A DNA stretch of 64,000 nt from Bacillus sp. FJAT-14578 (GCF_000504165.1 NZ_AYSE01000001.1:744001-808000); one strand, 5' to 3'; numbered from the stretch's first letter, positions 38,052-46,288 are shown. Notes: generated from the sequence alone by a model not told the origin. Translations and numbers: made by a program.

Positions 38052-38180
38052 TTTTGGACCGCAGGCAAGCGAATGCTCGCCTTGTCACGCCTTAGCGTGA
38101 CACTTTTCAAAACGAGGGGCGCTCCTGTGACAAATATATTTGTCCTTCCGCGTCTCTCGTTTTGAAAAGGCGGTCCAAAA
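38052..38180. other. four-way-junction (cloverleaf) intergenic element
   Basis: An 11-bp outer stem (38052-38062 with 38170-38180) encloses three arms with almost no linker bases. Arm 1 is 38064-38081 (7 bp, one mismatch, GAAT loop). Arm 2 is 38083-38090 with 38095-38102 (8 bp perfect, CTTA loop). Arm 3 is 38103-38116 with 38156-38169 (14 bp perfect) and carries an inner hairpin GACAAA-TATA-TTTGTC. No open frame covers it. It could be a structured RNA, a cruciform-forming mobile repeat, or a terminator/attenuator for yqhO. Confidence 0.65.
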
Positions 38181-38220
38181 GCAACAATGTTTACGAAAAC
38201 AGCTATAAAAAAGCAAAAAA

Positions 38221-38252
38221 GACCAACTCCCATCGAGTTAGTCTTCGAAAAA
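38221..38252 (-). terminator. intrinsic terminator of mntR
   Basis: On the minus strand GACTAACTC-GATG-GGAGTTGGTC is followed by TTTTTTGC, about 40 bases after the mntR stop. Confidence 0.75.
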
Positions 38253-38291
38253 CGTGAAACATCTTTTAACATGATGATTAAAACCCATTTC

Positions 38292-38732
38292 TCACGAAGA
38301 GGAAGATGTCTGTTCCTCTTCATTTCGTTTTTGCACAGCACGGAGAGCCTCCAAGCTGTTTGGGTTTTCTTCAAAATATTGAACTAAATCGCCGATGCGG
38401 TCAATGGAGTTCCAGCTCAAATGATGCTCGATTCCCTCTACATCCCCGTAAATATTGCTTTCATCAACACCAATGATTCGTAAAAACTGTTCTAATAGCT
38501 CATGACGATATACTAGACGCTTTCCAATTTTCTTCCCTTTTGATGTTAAGACTAGACCGCGATATTTTTCATAAATTAAATATTCATCTTTATCAAGCTT
38601 TTGCACCATTTTTGTTACTGAGGAGGGATGAACCGCCAACGCTTCTGCGATATCAGATACACGTGCATACCCTTTATCTTCAATCAGCATATAAATTTGT
38701 TCAATATAATCTTCCATACTTGGCGTAGGCAT
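38292..38732 (-). CDS. mntR: manganese-responsive repressor MntR
   Basis: This 146-residue DtxR-family regulator has the N-terminal helix-turn-helix ([32 protein letters not shown]) and the metal-binding dimer domain. All B. subtilis-type Mn ligands are present at the expected positions: Asp8, Glu11, His77, Glu99, Glu102 and His103. It represses Mn uptake genes when Mn(II) is high. It follows splB on the same strand. Confidence 0.96.
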   Translation of the reverse strand: MPTPSMEDYIEQIYMLIEDKGYARVSDIAEALAVHPSSVTKMVQKLDKDEYLIYEKYRGLVLTSKGKKIGKRLVYRHELLEQFLRIIGVDESNIYGDVEGIEHHLSWNSIDRIGDLVQYFEENPNSLEALRAVQKRNEEEQTSSSS

Positions 38733-38872
38733 GGCATCTCCTCCAATAATTCTCTATATTTCTGCTTGTCGTCCGCTTATTAAATCAATTTCCAATGATT
38801 AGTATTTTTACAAAAGACAATCAATGAAATTTTACTATAGAACCTTAAAAATAACAAGTTTGACGCTATTTT

Positions 38873-39898
38873 CTACGTGAAATATTGAATCTCGGCTTCA
38901 GGAAAGAATTGATGGATATACTTCCTCATGGTCGTTTCAAGATCTTGAGCTTCCTCTGTCGGATAGACATATTTCCCGATTCCATACCGGCCCCATTTGT
39001 ATTTCCGCTTTTCTTCATCCATTTCCAATTTTGTTTTAGGATAATGCTTTTCAATCACCTTTTTAGCCGGCTTTGTGAAGCGGTGCTGAATGAGCTCAAA
39101 TGTCAAGTCCTGCAAGTTTACACCTTGCAATGAGTTTGATAACCGTTCAAACAATTCGAAATAGCCTTCCTGCCAATCATCATGCATGTAAATTGGAGCC
39201 ACAATAAACCCTAATGGATAGCCGGCGTTAGCTACTTTTCTGGCCGCTTCCAGCCGTTCGTCAAACGAAGACGTTCCCGGTTCAAAGTTTTTAATGACAT
39301 AGCGCGAATTCACACTGAAGCGAAAACGAGTTTTCCCGTTATGATTAGCATCCAGCAAATGATCGACAAAATGATATTTCGTGACAAAGCGAAGGCGTCC
39401 ATGCTCTGTTTGTCCGATAAACTCGATGGCTTTTTTCAAGGAATGAGTCAAATGATCAAGGCCGACGATATCAGATGTACAGGCCGCTTCAAATCGTGTG
39501 ATTTCCGGCGCCCGCTCATCCATGTACTTTTGTGCTTGGTCAAAGATTTCTTCCAAATTCACGTATGTGCGGATGTACGGTTTGCTTCCGAGTGTCGTTT
39601 GTAAATAGCAATAATGGCAGTGACCCATACAACCCGTCGCAAGCGGAATGGCATATTCGGCAGACGGCTTGGACGTATCAAATTTCAGTGTTTTCCTGAC
39701 ACCGACTACCAATGTCGATTTCGCTGTACGATATTTTTGAAGGTCAGTCTCGCCCGGCAGTCCTCTTACCTGATTATGTGAGGTGGTTTCCCGTATTTCA
39801 ATATTCATTTTTTCAAATTTCTCTTTTAATTCACGCCCAAGGGGATATTCAAGTGCACGCGGTTCAATATATACAAGCTGCGGGACAAAAGGTTTCAT
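38873..39898 (-). CDS. splB: spore photoproduct lyase
   Basis: This 341-residue radical SAM enzyme reverses the spore photoproduct (5-thyminyl-5,6-dihydrothymine) during germination. The [4Fe-4S] motif is GCMGHCHYCYLQ (Cx3Cx2C) and the conserved H-donor Cys region is FEAACTSD. The N-terminus PFVPQLVYIEPRALEYPLG matches the family. ATG 39898 is preferred to the GTG at 39910, which overlaps the AGAGGTGAG ribosome site. A sigma-G-like promoter lies just upstream, as expected for a forespore gene. Confidence 0.95.
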   Translation of the reverse strand: MKPFVPQLVYIEPRALEYPLGRELKEKFEKMNIEIRETTSHNQVRGLPGETDLQKYRTAKSTLVVGVRKTLKFDTSKPSAEYAIPLATGCMGHCHYCYLQTTLGSKPYIRTYVNLEEIFDQAQKYMDERAPEITRFEAACTSDIVGLDHLTHSLKKAIEFIGQTEHGRLRFVTKYHFVDHLLDANHNGKTRFRFSVNSRYVIKNFEPGTSSFDERLEAARKVANAGYPLGFIVAPIYMHDDWQEGYFELFERLSNSLQGVNLQDLTFELIQHRFTKPAKKVIEKHYPKTKLEMDEEKRKYKWGRYGIGKYVYPTEEAQDLETTMRKYIHQFFPEAEIQYFT

Positions 39899-39940
39899 CC
39901 GTTCGCTCACCTCTTTTCAATCGAAATCGATGTTCCTATG

Positions 39941-39967
39941 TAGTATGAGCGAAAAGTTAGACAATGC
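39941..39967 (-). promoter_or_regulatory. sigma-G-like promoter of splB
   Basis: On the minus strand CATACTA (39941-39947) matches the sigma-G -10 pattern CATnHTA, with GCATT (39963-39967) at -35 spacing. The -35 is weak. Confidence 0.45.
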
Positions 39968-39996
39968 ATCCCCTGCAAATTTTGTATATATAATAA

Positions 39997-40117
39997 GAAA
40001 AGCGCAAGGCGCCCGCCTATCGGCGACAAGCATAACACGAACGCTAGCAGAAGGCGCTTTTTGCCTTCAGAAGCGATTGGCTAGACCCAAGAGCCGATGG
40101 CGCCTGGAGCTAGACAC
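39997..40117 (-). repeat. dispersed Bacillaceae-type repeat, copy 1
   Basis: On the minus strand the element begins GTGTCTAGCTCCAGGCGCC and ends GCGCCTTGCGCTTTTCTTA, with several inner inverted repeats (AAGGCGCTT, AGCCGAT/ATTGGCT). A copy with matching ends (TTGTCCAGCTGCGG ... CGCTTTTCTTA) lies at 46289-46411 on the plus strand. I recall similar GAGCTAGACA repeats in many Bacillus genomes, but could not verify this. Confidence 0.65.
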
Positions 40118-40152
40118 CAATACTCACCGAAAGTATTATAAATTCTGTTGTG

Positions 40153-40185
40153 AAAAAAGCTGCCGGTAAAATCCCGACAGCTTTT
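40153..40185 (-). terminator. intrinsic terminator of nrdJ
   Basis: On the minus strand AAAAGCTGTCGGG pairs with CCGGCAGCTTTTTT, directly after the nrdJ stop at 40195. Confidence 0.8.
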
Positions 40186-40194
40186 CATGACTCA

Positions 40195-40803
40195 TTATAG
40201 ACCGCACTTTAACTGCGCACCGCAGTTTGTACACGTATTGCAGCCGCCGATTTCTTTTACTTTCCCTTGACGGCAAACAGGGCACGTATTTCCTACTTCC
40301 GAACCGATTGTCACATCAGTCGAACGCAAGTCACTAATTGTTTCCACTAAAACGACATGTGGCTTTTCACGTTTTGTTTCAGTTGCTTCTACTTCGTCGT
40401 CAAATGTGTTCTCTTCCGCTTTTAACGTTAATACTTGGGCATCACGGCTTCCGTCCACATAAACCGTTCCGCCTTTTGCACCGCCTTTGTAAAGACGCTC
40501 ATACACTTTTTCCACTTGCTCGACCGTGTATCCTCTTGGTGCATTTACCGTTTTACTGATGGAACTGTCGATCCAGCGCTGGATGACACATTGTACATCC
40601 GCATGTGCTTCAGGCGCCAAATCCATCGCCGAGATGAACCAGTTCGGCAAGTTATTCGGATCTGCCTCTGGATGCTGGTCTAAATATTCTTGAACGATAT
40701 CCGCTTTTACTTCAATGAACTTACCTAAACGTCCGCTTCGGAAATAAGAGAACGAGAAGTAAGGCTCTAAACCTGTTGATACACCAACCATTGTTCCTGT
40801 ACT
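40195..40803 (-). CDS. nrdJ: class II ribonucleotide reductase NrdJ, exon 4
   Basis: This 609-base exon encodes the last 202 residues plus stop, starting STGTMVGVSTGLEPYFSFSYFRSG and ending in a cysteine-rich tail (CPVCRQGKVKEIGGCNTCTNCGAQLKCGL) that probably shuttles reducing equivalents to the active site. The exon begins in phase 0 after intron 3, restoring VAPTG|STGT across the junction. The GTG seen at 40806 is the last bases of the intron and not a start. Confidence 0.93.
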   Translation of the reverse strand, partial: STGTMVGVSTGLEPYFSFSYFRSGRLGKFIEVKADIVQEYLDQHPEADPNNLPNWFISAMDLAPEAHADVQCVIQRWIDSSISKTVNAPRGYTVEQVEKVYERLYKGGAKGGTVYVDGSRDAQVLTLKAEENTFDDEVEATETKREKPHVVLVETISDLRSTDVTIGSEVGNTCPVCRQGKVKEIGGCNTCTNCGAQLKCGL

Positions 40804-41948
40804 CACGTTTGTTACTCTCTATCTTAAATAGAGGGTGGGATTATCAGTACCCACTCTACATGTCGCCATGTAGGTCAGACTATATCTTCAACCAAATTAA
40901 TGATAATCTTTGCTATGTCGTTTTCTGTGGCAAGGATATTCACACAAACTTATCAAATTAGATAGCTTATTTGCTTCTTCCCAATCACCATGAAATTCTC
41001 TAAAAGGTACAATGTGATGAACCGAAAGCTCTTGACCGTAGTACGCCTCTGTAACGCCACAATCGTGGCATGTATAATTATCTCTTTCCCTGGCCTTTCG
41101 TCTTTGCTCCCACCAATTTGGGCCGTAATAATCGATGTCTCCACCTTGCCAGGTAGGACTGTTTTCACCTGAAAAAGCTTGGGATTCACTATAATACAAT
41201 GCCATGCACTCTTGATTACAGAAGTTCCATTTTTTTATAACCGAAGGCTTCTTCTCAAATTCCAATCCACAATTTGTACAAGATATTAAAATACGTTTTT
41301 TATAAGCCTGTTCTCCTCTTCTTCCATTTTCTTTACCTAAACATTTACGAGAACAAAACTTAGCTGTACTGGCTCTAGATTTTATTACTGTAAAATCTTT
41401 GCCGCAAGTTAAACATTTTTTGGATACCTGCTGTTTTAAATGTTGATTGATTTGAGAAGCAACTCTTTGTTGATGCTGTTGCTTACACTTACGATTACAA
41501 AAATTTGTCTTAAAGACTGCAGACGGCTTTCTAATTAAGCTTTCATCACAATTCGTACATTTTACCAATAGAGATTTCCTTAAGTGCTGAAATGCTTCAG
41601 GGTTTTTAGAGTGATACTCTCCTTTGCATTTCCTTGAACAAAATTTCTTTCGTTCATATTGACTTGGTTTTACAACCATTCTTTCACCACAGTTTTTACA
41701 TAGCTTTTCCATCTGCACACCTCTCTTAACTTAAAATCAAGTTTTTCTGAGATGCACTAATCAAATTTGGTTGCTTAGCATGTAGTCGTTGAGGGGTCAG
41801 CCACGACTTCCCTGCGGATTGTCCGCACCTTTTGATTTTTACTCTTCTCTATGTGTTGGCAAGACACGAGTACAAAAGGATTCTCGGAGTTTCCCGCATA
41901 CAGCCAAGTTTACGCTACACTCTTACAAATGTAGGGGGCAATTCGTTT
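40804..41948 (-). ncRNA. group I intron 3 in nrdJ, with HNH endonuclease gene
   Basis: A 1145-base insertion between VAPTG and STGT codons. The 5' exon ends in GGGU, which can pair with GCCC at the intron's start to give the U-G wobble at the splice site; this P1 is short. The core R segment TCAACGACTACATGC lies at about 41778-41793 and the S segment GAAGATATAGTCTGACC at 40873-40889, so P7 forms as GACUA/UAGUC. The intron ends in G. The endonuclease gene lies wholly between R and S, that is in the P3-P8 region. The remaining 5' part (41794-41948) holds the P1-P6 domain. Confidence 0.88.
40897..41712 (-). CDS. intron-encoded HNH homing endonuclease with four Cys4 knuckles
   Basis: This 271-residue protein has four zinc knuckles, each exactly C-x2-C-x16-C-x3-C, beginning at Cys5, Cys52, Cys100 and Cys145. 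A C-terminal HNH nuclease follows (CHDCGVTEAYYGQELSVHH, then LSNLISLCEYPCHRKRH). The knuckles should bind DNA, the HNH core should nick or cut the intronless nrdJ allele and so spread the intron. ATG 41712 has AGAGGTG six bases upstream. The frame is intact, so the intron may still be mobile. Confidence 0.88.
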   Translation of the reverse strand: MEKLCKNCGERMVVKPSQYERKKFCSRKCKGEYHSKNPEAFQHLRKSLLVKCTNCDESLIRKPSAVFKTNFCNRKCKQQHQQRVASQINQHLKQQVSKKCLTCGKDFTVIKSRASTAKFCSRKCLGKENGRRGEQAYKKRILISCTNCGLEFEKKPSVIKKWNFCNQECMALYYSESQAFSGENSPTWQGGDIDYYGPNWWEQRRKARERDNYTCHDCGVTEAYYGQELSVHHIVPFREFHGDWEEANKLSNLISLCEYPCHRKRHSKDYH

Positions 41949-42464
41949 ACCCGTAGGAGCAACAGTTAGTAAATGTGAGTTGCGAATACCGTATTGCTTA
42001 ATGTCTTCACGAACATCTTCAGGCATCTTCTTCATGTAACCTGTGTTCGTGAATGCTTCACGCAAGCGAGCCGTTTCTTCTTCTGTTTCACCAACTAAGA
42101 ACGGGAAGCTTCCCTTTTCTTTCGCAAGTTCGACGGAAGCACGATAAGCAGTTGTTGCGATTGTTTCAAACACTTCATCAATGAGCTTGTTTCCTTCCTC
42201 TGAACCGTACTCTGTTTCACAGTAAATAAGAAGGTCATGCAAGCCCATCACGCCAAGACCAACACGACGCTCACCTAATGCTTGTTTTTTATTTTCTTCC
42301 AAGAAGTAAGGAGTTGCATCAATAACATTGTCCTGCATGCGTACGCCCACTTCTACCGTTTGTTTTAATTTCTCAAAGTTAACCGTTTTGTTTTCCTTAT
42401 CCGCCATTTCCGCTAAGTTCACCGCTGCAAGGTTACATACGGAGAATGGTGCGAGAGGCTGTTC
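41949..42464 (-). CDS. nrdJ: class II ribonucleotide reductase NrdJ, exon 3
   Basis: This 516-base exon encodes 172 residues, from EQPLAPFSVCNLAAVNLAEMAD to RNSHLLTVAPTG. It is phase 0 at both ends. It contains the barrel strands after the NPCGE motif. The apparent ATG start inside it (42422) is internal Met of NLAEM. Confidence 0.93.
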
Positions 42465-42709
42465 CAGTTTTGTTATCGTAAAGGTTTTTTATCCCCTACT
42501 TCTATACCTTCTAGTTCGGTATAGTTCAGCATACCTTTTCACCATTAGGTGTTGCGGCCTCGTGGGAGAATTATATTCTGCCAAGGCAGGTTCATCTCCT
42601 ATGCGTTGCCCCTGACTAAAGCTTTACCTTTAGCCTTCGGTTCGGATTCCCATCACAGAGTTCCCGCTTCATTCCGCAATTTTTAACGTGAGGCAAACTA
42701 AGCTACTCT
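42465..42709 (-). ncRNA. group I intron 2 in nrdJ
   Basis: A 245-base ORF-less intron splitting TNPCG|EQPL. P1: exon CGUGUGGU pairs with CCUCACG-type guide GCCUCACG (42687-42694), one mismatch, with U-G at the splice site. P7 pairs GCAUA (42600-42604) with UAUGC (42529-42533). P8 is CACC-UAAU-GGUG (42540-42551). P9 is CUAUACC...GGUAUAG (42502-42524). It ends in G. The core differs from introns 1 and 3, so it is probably of another subgroup. Confidence 0.85.
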
Positions 42710-43354
42710 ACCACACGGATTTGTCGCAACGACTTGCTGACCGTACGCTTTTGCGTTCGTCATCTCGTTTGCGTTATCAATGAAGAAAATACCTGGCTCT
42801 GCTGAATATGTGGCACAAATGTTGATTAAGTTCCAAAGCTCTTTCGCTTTCATTGTGCGGTACGTACGAATGCGATAGCCTTGCTTCTCCCATTCGCGTA
42901 CGTCGCCGACTTCATGCCATTTTTCGTTGTACGCCTTCATTTCTTCTTCGTTGTATGTTTCTACAGCCGGGAAGCGAAGTTCATAATCTGCATCGTTTTC
43001 AACAGCTTCCATGAAGTCCTTCGTCAAGCAAACGGAAATGTTTGCACCCGTTAAAAACTCAGGGTTATGCACGCTGTATGTGCCGCCTGTTCTTAATTTT
43101 TCTTCTGCATCTTTGAAAATTTTATCATTGAATCCGCCCTGTCCAGGAATGCTCTTATAATTCACGATTCCTTGGTACATCGCTTTTTCCTGCTCTGTCA
43201 GCGGTGTAAATTTCAGCTTATCTTGTGCTGCTTTTTTAATTCGTTCGTCATTTGTATTTTCAAGCAAGAATCGTAAAATCCTTGGGTTTTGCATTTTTGA
43301 AATGATGAATTCGATAATGTCCGGATGCCAGTCCGCCAACATGATCATCTGAGC
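42710..43354 (-). CDS. nrdJ: class II ribonucleotide reductase NrdJ, exon 2
   Basis: This 645-base exon encodes 215 residues, from AQMIMLADWHPDIIEF to AKAYGQQVVATNPCG. NPCG is the first part of the active-site NPCGE motif with the radical-bearing Cys; the Glu is the first codon of exon 3. The exon is phase 0 at both ends, and joining restores a continuous NrdJ sequence. Confidence 0.93.
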
Positions 43355-43685
43355 CTGCTATGTTTCGTTGATTCGCTACATCAACTCTCTAGGTTTCCTT
43401 AGAGTTCAGACCATATCTTGCGTCATATTCGCATGACGCCCTCGCACTTCGGAATTGCTTAATCCCTACTCTACTCACTTCCGCTAATTTAAGCGTGCTT
43501 TCGATGGTCGTTGAACCTTCCCCATATCCAATTCTGAACGTAGGAGCTTGGATGCTGGTTGCCGAATCTATATTGTTTTTTACCATCACGCTCATCGTTT
43601 CCAATCACGTTGTGGTCAATATAGCTCTAACGGTTTTCCAGCAGTTCACGAGGTTTTTTTAAGACGCGGCACTCGTCCATGCTTT
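43355..43685 (-). ncRNA. group I intron 1 in nrdJ
   Basis: A 331-base ORF-less intron splitting GGSRRG|AQM. P1 is an 8-bp helix: exon GACGCGGU (43686-43693) with guide GCCGCGUC (43663-43670), U-G at the splice site. R is GGTTCAACGACCATCGA (43501-43517), S is CAAGATATGGTCTG (43407-43420), pairing as GACCAU/AUGGUC in P7. P8 is the hairpin at 43420-43439 and P9 the GAAA-containing hairpin at 43383-43406. The last intron base is G. Confidence 0.92.
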
Positions 43686-44480
43686 ACCGCGTCTGGACCC
43701 ACCCTGCTCAACAAGATGTGTTAATTTCGCAATATCATCAAGCCATGAAACCGATCCTGATGATTTGCCGTTCACTCCACGTGCTAATGTGTTGCGCGGG
43801 CGAAGCGTGGAACCGTTCGTTCCGACACCGCCGCCTCGGCTCATGATTTCCATCACTTGCTTGCGGTGTTCTGAAATGCCTTCGCGTGAGTCCTGGACAA
43901 ACGGCATTACGTAACAGTTGAAATATGTAACATCCGTGTCCGCTCCGGCTCCGTACAATACCCGTCCAGCCGGCACAAAGTTTAAATCGACTAACTCTTT
44001 ATAAAATTTCTCAAACCATTCCTGGCGTTTTTCTTCTGTCGTTTCAACAGATGCAAGCCCTGTTGCATTACGTTTGGCAATTTGTTCATAGTACACTTCA
44101 AGAGGCTTTTCAATCACGTCCAATGAACGTGTAATGAGCCCTGTTGACGTTTCCTGTTCATTCGATAAGGCCCCTCGGAACTCGTCTTCAATCAGCACTG
44201 TTGCCGTTTTGTTTTCCCAATTTATCTTTTGAATAAAACCAAGACCTCTTGCCGGGAACTTCGGATCTTCTTTTACCGTTAAAACAACGAAGTCTCCTTC
44301 AGATAGTGTCAGTTTCTCGGTGTCCTTAAAGGAATAACGATCCAACATCACAAGTCGGGATACACCTTTATGTGTTTTGTTCATATCCGGTGTAATCGGA
44401 TGGACTTGCGGAAATAACTGAATATCTTTATTCAGCTTTTCTACGTCGATGTTTGTTGATTTATTTAACGCAACAGTCAT
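43686..44480 (-). CDS. nrdJ: adenosylcobalamin-dependent (class II) ribonucleotide reductase NrdJ, exon 1
   Basis: This 795-base exon encodes the first 265 residues, from MTVALNKSTNIDVEKLNKD to HLVEQGGSRRG. It includes VPAGRVLYGAGADTDVTYFNCYVMPFV with the redox Cys and the substrate loop RGGGVGTNGSTLRPRNT. ATG 44480 follows GGGGAGTTGTAAGA; the frame extends further upstream but without family sequence. The four exons total 854 residues, a normal NrdJ length. NrdJ reduces ribonucleotides using coenzyme B12 and needs no oxygen. Two NrdR-box-like sites lie upstream. Confidence 0.93.
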
Positions 44481-44596
44481 TCTTACAACTCCCCTAAATT
44501 CAACATTTTGTTTCATAATGTCGTCACTTCTTCCAAATTTTAGAAAAAAGTGTCTAAACATGCGATATCACTAAATTACCACAGCTCTCTTTTAAA

Positions 44597-44642
44597 TTCA
44601 ATATATAGTATCTCAATTAATCCAACAATACTATATATTGTC
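44597..44642 (-). promoter_or_regulatory. paired NrdR-box-like operators and promoter of nrdJ
   Basis: Box A at 44597-44613 and box B at 44626-44642 both read ATACTATATATTG on the minus strand, about 30 bases (three helical turns) apart, as NrdR sites usually are. A possible promoter, TTGTTG with TATATT 17 bases on, overlaps them; TTGACA at 44645-44650 is another -35 candidate. NrdR represses nrd genes by dATP/ATP level; its action here is inferred. Confidence 0.55.
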
Positions 44643-44819
44643 ATTGTCAAGCGAAATATTTTATTTTTCCCATAAAAAAAGATTGACACACCGAACCTTT
44701 AGATAGTCTTGATTTTCCGGCACGCCCTTCATCATATCATTTGCCTTTCCATATTAAATCTACCTTTAAATGGTTAATCCTATCCAACCTCATAAATCTA
44801 TATATAGTTTTTTCATGCT

Positions 44820-44860
44820 AAAAGGGTGAGCCGGAAGCTTTACTTCTTCCGGTCCACCCT
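44820..44860 (-). terminator. intrinsic terminator of lipM
   Basis: On the minus strand GGGTGGACCGGAAG pairs with CTTCCGGCTCACCC, followed by TTTT, right after the lipM stop. Confidence 0.75.
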
Positions 44861-44865
44861 CTCTT

Positions 44866-45699
44866 CTATCTTTTAAAATTCCATTCATCTGCTGCATATT
44901 TTGTTTTCGCCAGCTGTTGGACGTAGCGTTCTTCTTCCTCGGTCAATATATAAGGCTCAAGTTCAATGTCCAATCCTATTTCAAACCCTTTTTGGAAAGC
45001 CTCTTTTGATTCCTCAAGCCCAATGGTCCGATTGGCAATCGCATTGATGGCCACCGCTTTTTCACGAAAAGCCCGCTGCATTCGTTCTTTAACACGGTCG
45101 CTCGAATATTTGAATACACTGAAAAGCTTGTCCTCGTCCAAATCGAGCAAGATAGAGCCATGCTGTAAAATGACCCCTTTTTGACGTGTTTGGGCACTGC
45201 CAGCAACTTTACGTCCTTCTACGACCAGTTCATACCACGATGGTGCATCAAAGCAAACAGAAGAACGAGGGTTTTTTAAGCTATTTTTCTCTTCTTCCGT
45301 TTTCGGAACAGCAAAGTAGGCGTCAAGGCCCAATAGCTTAAACCCTTCCAATAATCCTTGTGAAATGACCCGATACGCTTCCGTTACGGTTTTCGGCATA
45401 TGAGGGTGGTCTTCTGAAACAATGACACTGTATGTAAGCTCATGTTCATGCAGGACACCGCGGCCTCCTGTTGGACGTCTCACAAATCCGAGCCCATGCT
45501 TTTTAACCATATCAAAGTCAATTTCTTTTTCCGCTTTTTGAAAGTAGCCAATTGACAATGTTGCAGGATTCCAGCCATAAAAACGGATCGTCGGCGGAAT
45601 TTCCCCTTCACTGTGCCATTCTAGCAGCACCTCATCAAGTGCCATATTATAATATGGGTCACGATTTCCAGAATCAATAAATCTCCATTTTTCTTTCAT
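44866..45699 (-). CDS. lipM: octanoyl-[GcvH] : protein octanoyltransferase LipM
   Basis: This 277-residue BPL/LplA-fold enzyme moves octanoyl groups from acyl carrier protein to GcvH, the first step of lipoate assembly. Visible are [34 protein letters not shown] and the catalytic Cys in [30 protein letters not shown] 45699 (MKEKWRFID) gives the family length. It is close to the gcv genes, whose H protein is its substrate. Confidence 0.93.
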   Translation of the reverse strand: MKEKWRFIDSGNRDPYYNMALDEVLLEWHSEGEIPPTIRFYGWNPATLSIGYFQKAEKEIDFDMVKKHGLGFVRRPTGGRGVLHEHELTYSVIVSEDHPHMPKTVTEAYRVISQGLLEGFKLLGLDAYFAVPKTEEEKNSLKNPRSSVCFDAPSWYELVVEGRKVAGSAQTRQKGVILQHGSILLDLDEDKLFSVFKYSSDRVKERMQRAFREKAVAINAIANRTIGLEESKEAFQKGFEIGLDIELEPYILTEEEERYVQQLAKTKYAADEWNFKR

Positions 45700-45851
45700 T
45701 ATCTTCATTCCCACTCATTATTGTTAAGTAAACCAACTATTGATTAGTCTACCAAAAGTTCTATCGAAGGAAAAGAATTACGGCTTTACTTCTATTTTCA
45801 TTCACTTATATAATAGGCTTATGTGATTTAGATGAAGAAAGGGCGATTGTA

Positions 45852-46226
45852 ATGACATTAGCATTAATCATACTAGGAGCTTTCATCGTGTACTCCGTTG
45901 CGATGTATTTTTATCAGCGCAAAATTTTAAAAACATTGACGGAAGAAGAATTCCGTGCCGGATACCGCAAAGCACAAATTATTGACATCCGTGAACCAAA
46001 TGAATATGAAGGCGGTCACATTTTAGGGGCCCGTAATATTCCATTAACTCAGTTTCGCATGAGAATGGGCGAAATGCGTAAAGATCAGCCCGTTTATCTG
46101 TACGACCAAAACGGTGTTCGTACAGGCCGTGCCGCTCAAATTCTGCGTAAAAACGGCTATCAGGAACTTTATCAATTAAAGGGCGGCTTTAAGCAATGGT
46201 CTGGTAAAATCAAATCAAAGAAATAA
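45852..46226 (+). CDS. yqhL: rhodanese-like membrane-anchored protein YqhL
   Basis: This 124-residue protein has one N-terminal membrane helix (LALIILGAFIVYSVAMYFY) and a rhodanese domain (AQIIDIREPNEYEGGHILGARNIPL). At the position where active rhodaneses carry the sulfur-accepting Cys the sequence reads VYLYDQNGVRTGRAA, with Asp, so persulfide chemistry is unlikely by the usual route. It is divergent from lipM. Its terminator lies at 46255-46285. Confidence 0.88.
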   Translation: MTLALIILGAFIVYSVAMYFYQRKILKTLTEEEFRAGYRKAQIIDIREPNEYEGGHILGARNIPLTQFRMRMGEMRKDQPVYLYDQNGVRTGRAAQILRKNGYQELYQLKGGFKQWSGKIKSKK

Positions 46227-46254
46227 GATTTTGCACCCTAACAGATGAAAACAT

Positions 46255-46285
46255 AAAAGGCGGCGAGGATATCCTCGCCGCTTTT
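46255..46285 (+). terminator. intrinsic terminator of yqhL
   Basis: AAAAGGCGGCGAGGAT and its complement form a 15-bp palindromic stem, with T run CTTTTCTT following. Confidence 0.8.
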
Positions 46286-46288
46286 CTT

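Noticed and set aside
42465..42709. Intron 2 as a group II intron
   Set aside because: No GUGYG start, no domain 5 hairpin and no AY end; a P1/P7/P8/P9 set fits group I.
40195..44480. nrdJ as a pseudogene with frameshifts
   Set aside because: All junctions are phase 0, joining restores every conserved motif, and the inserts have group I intron cores.
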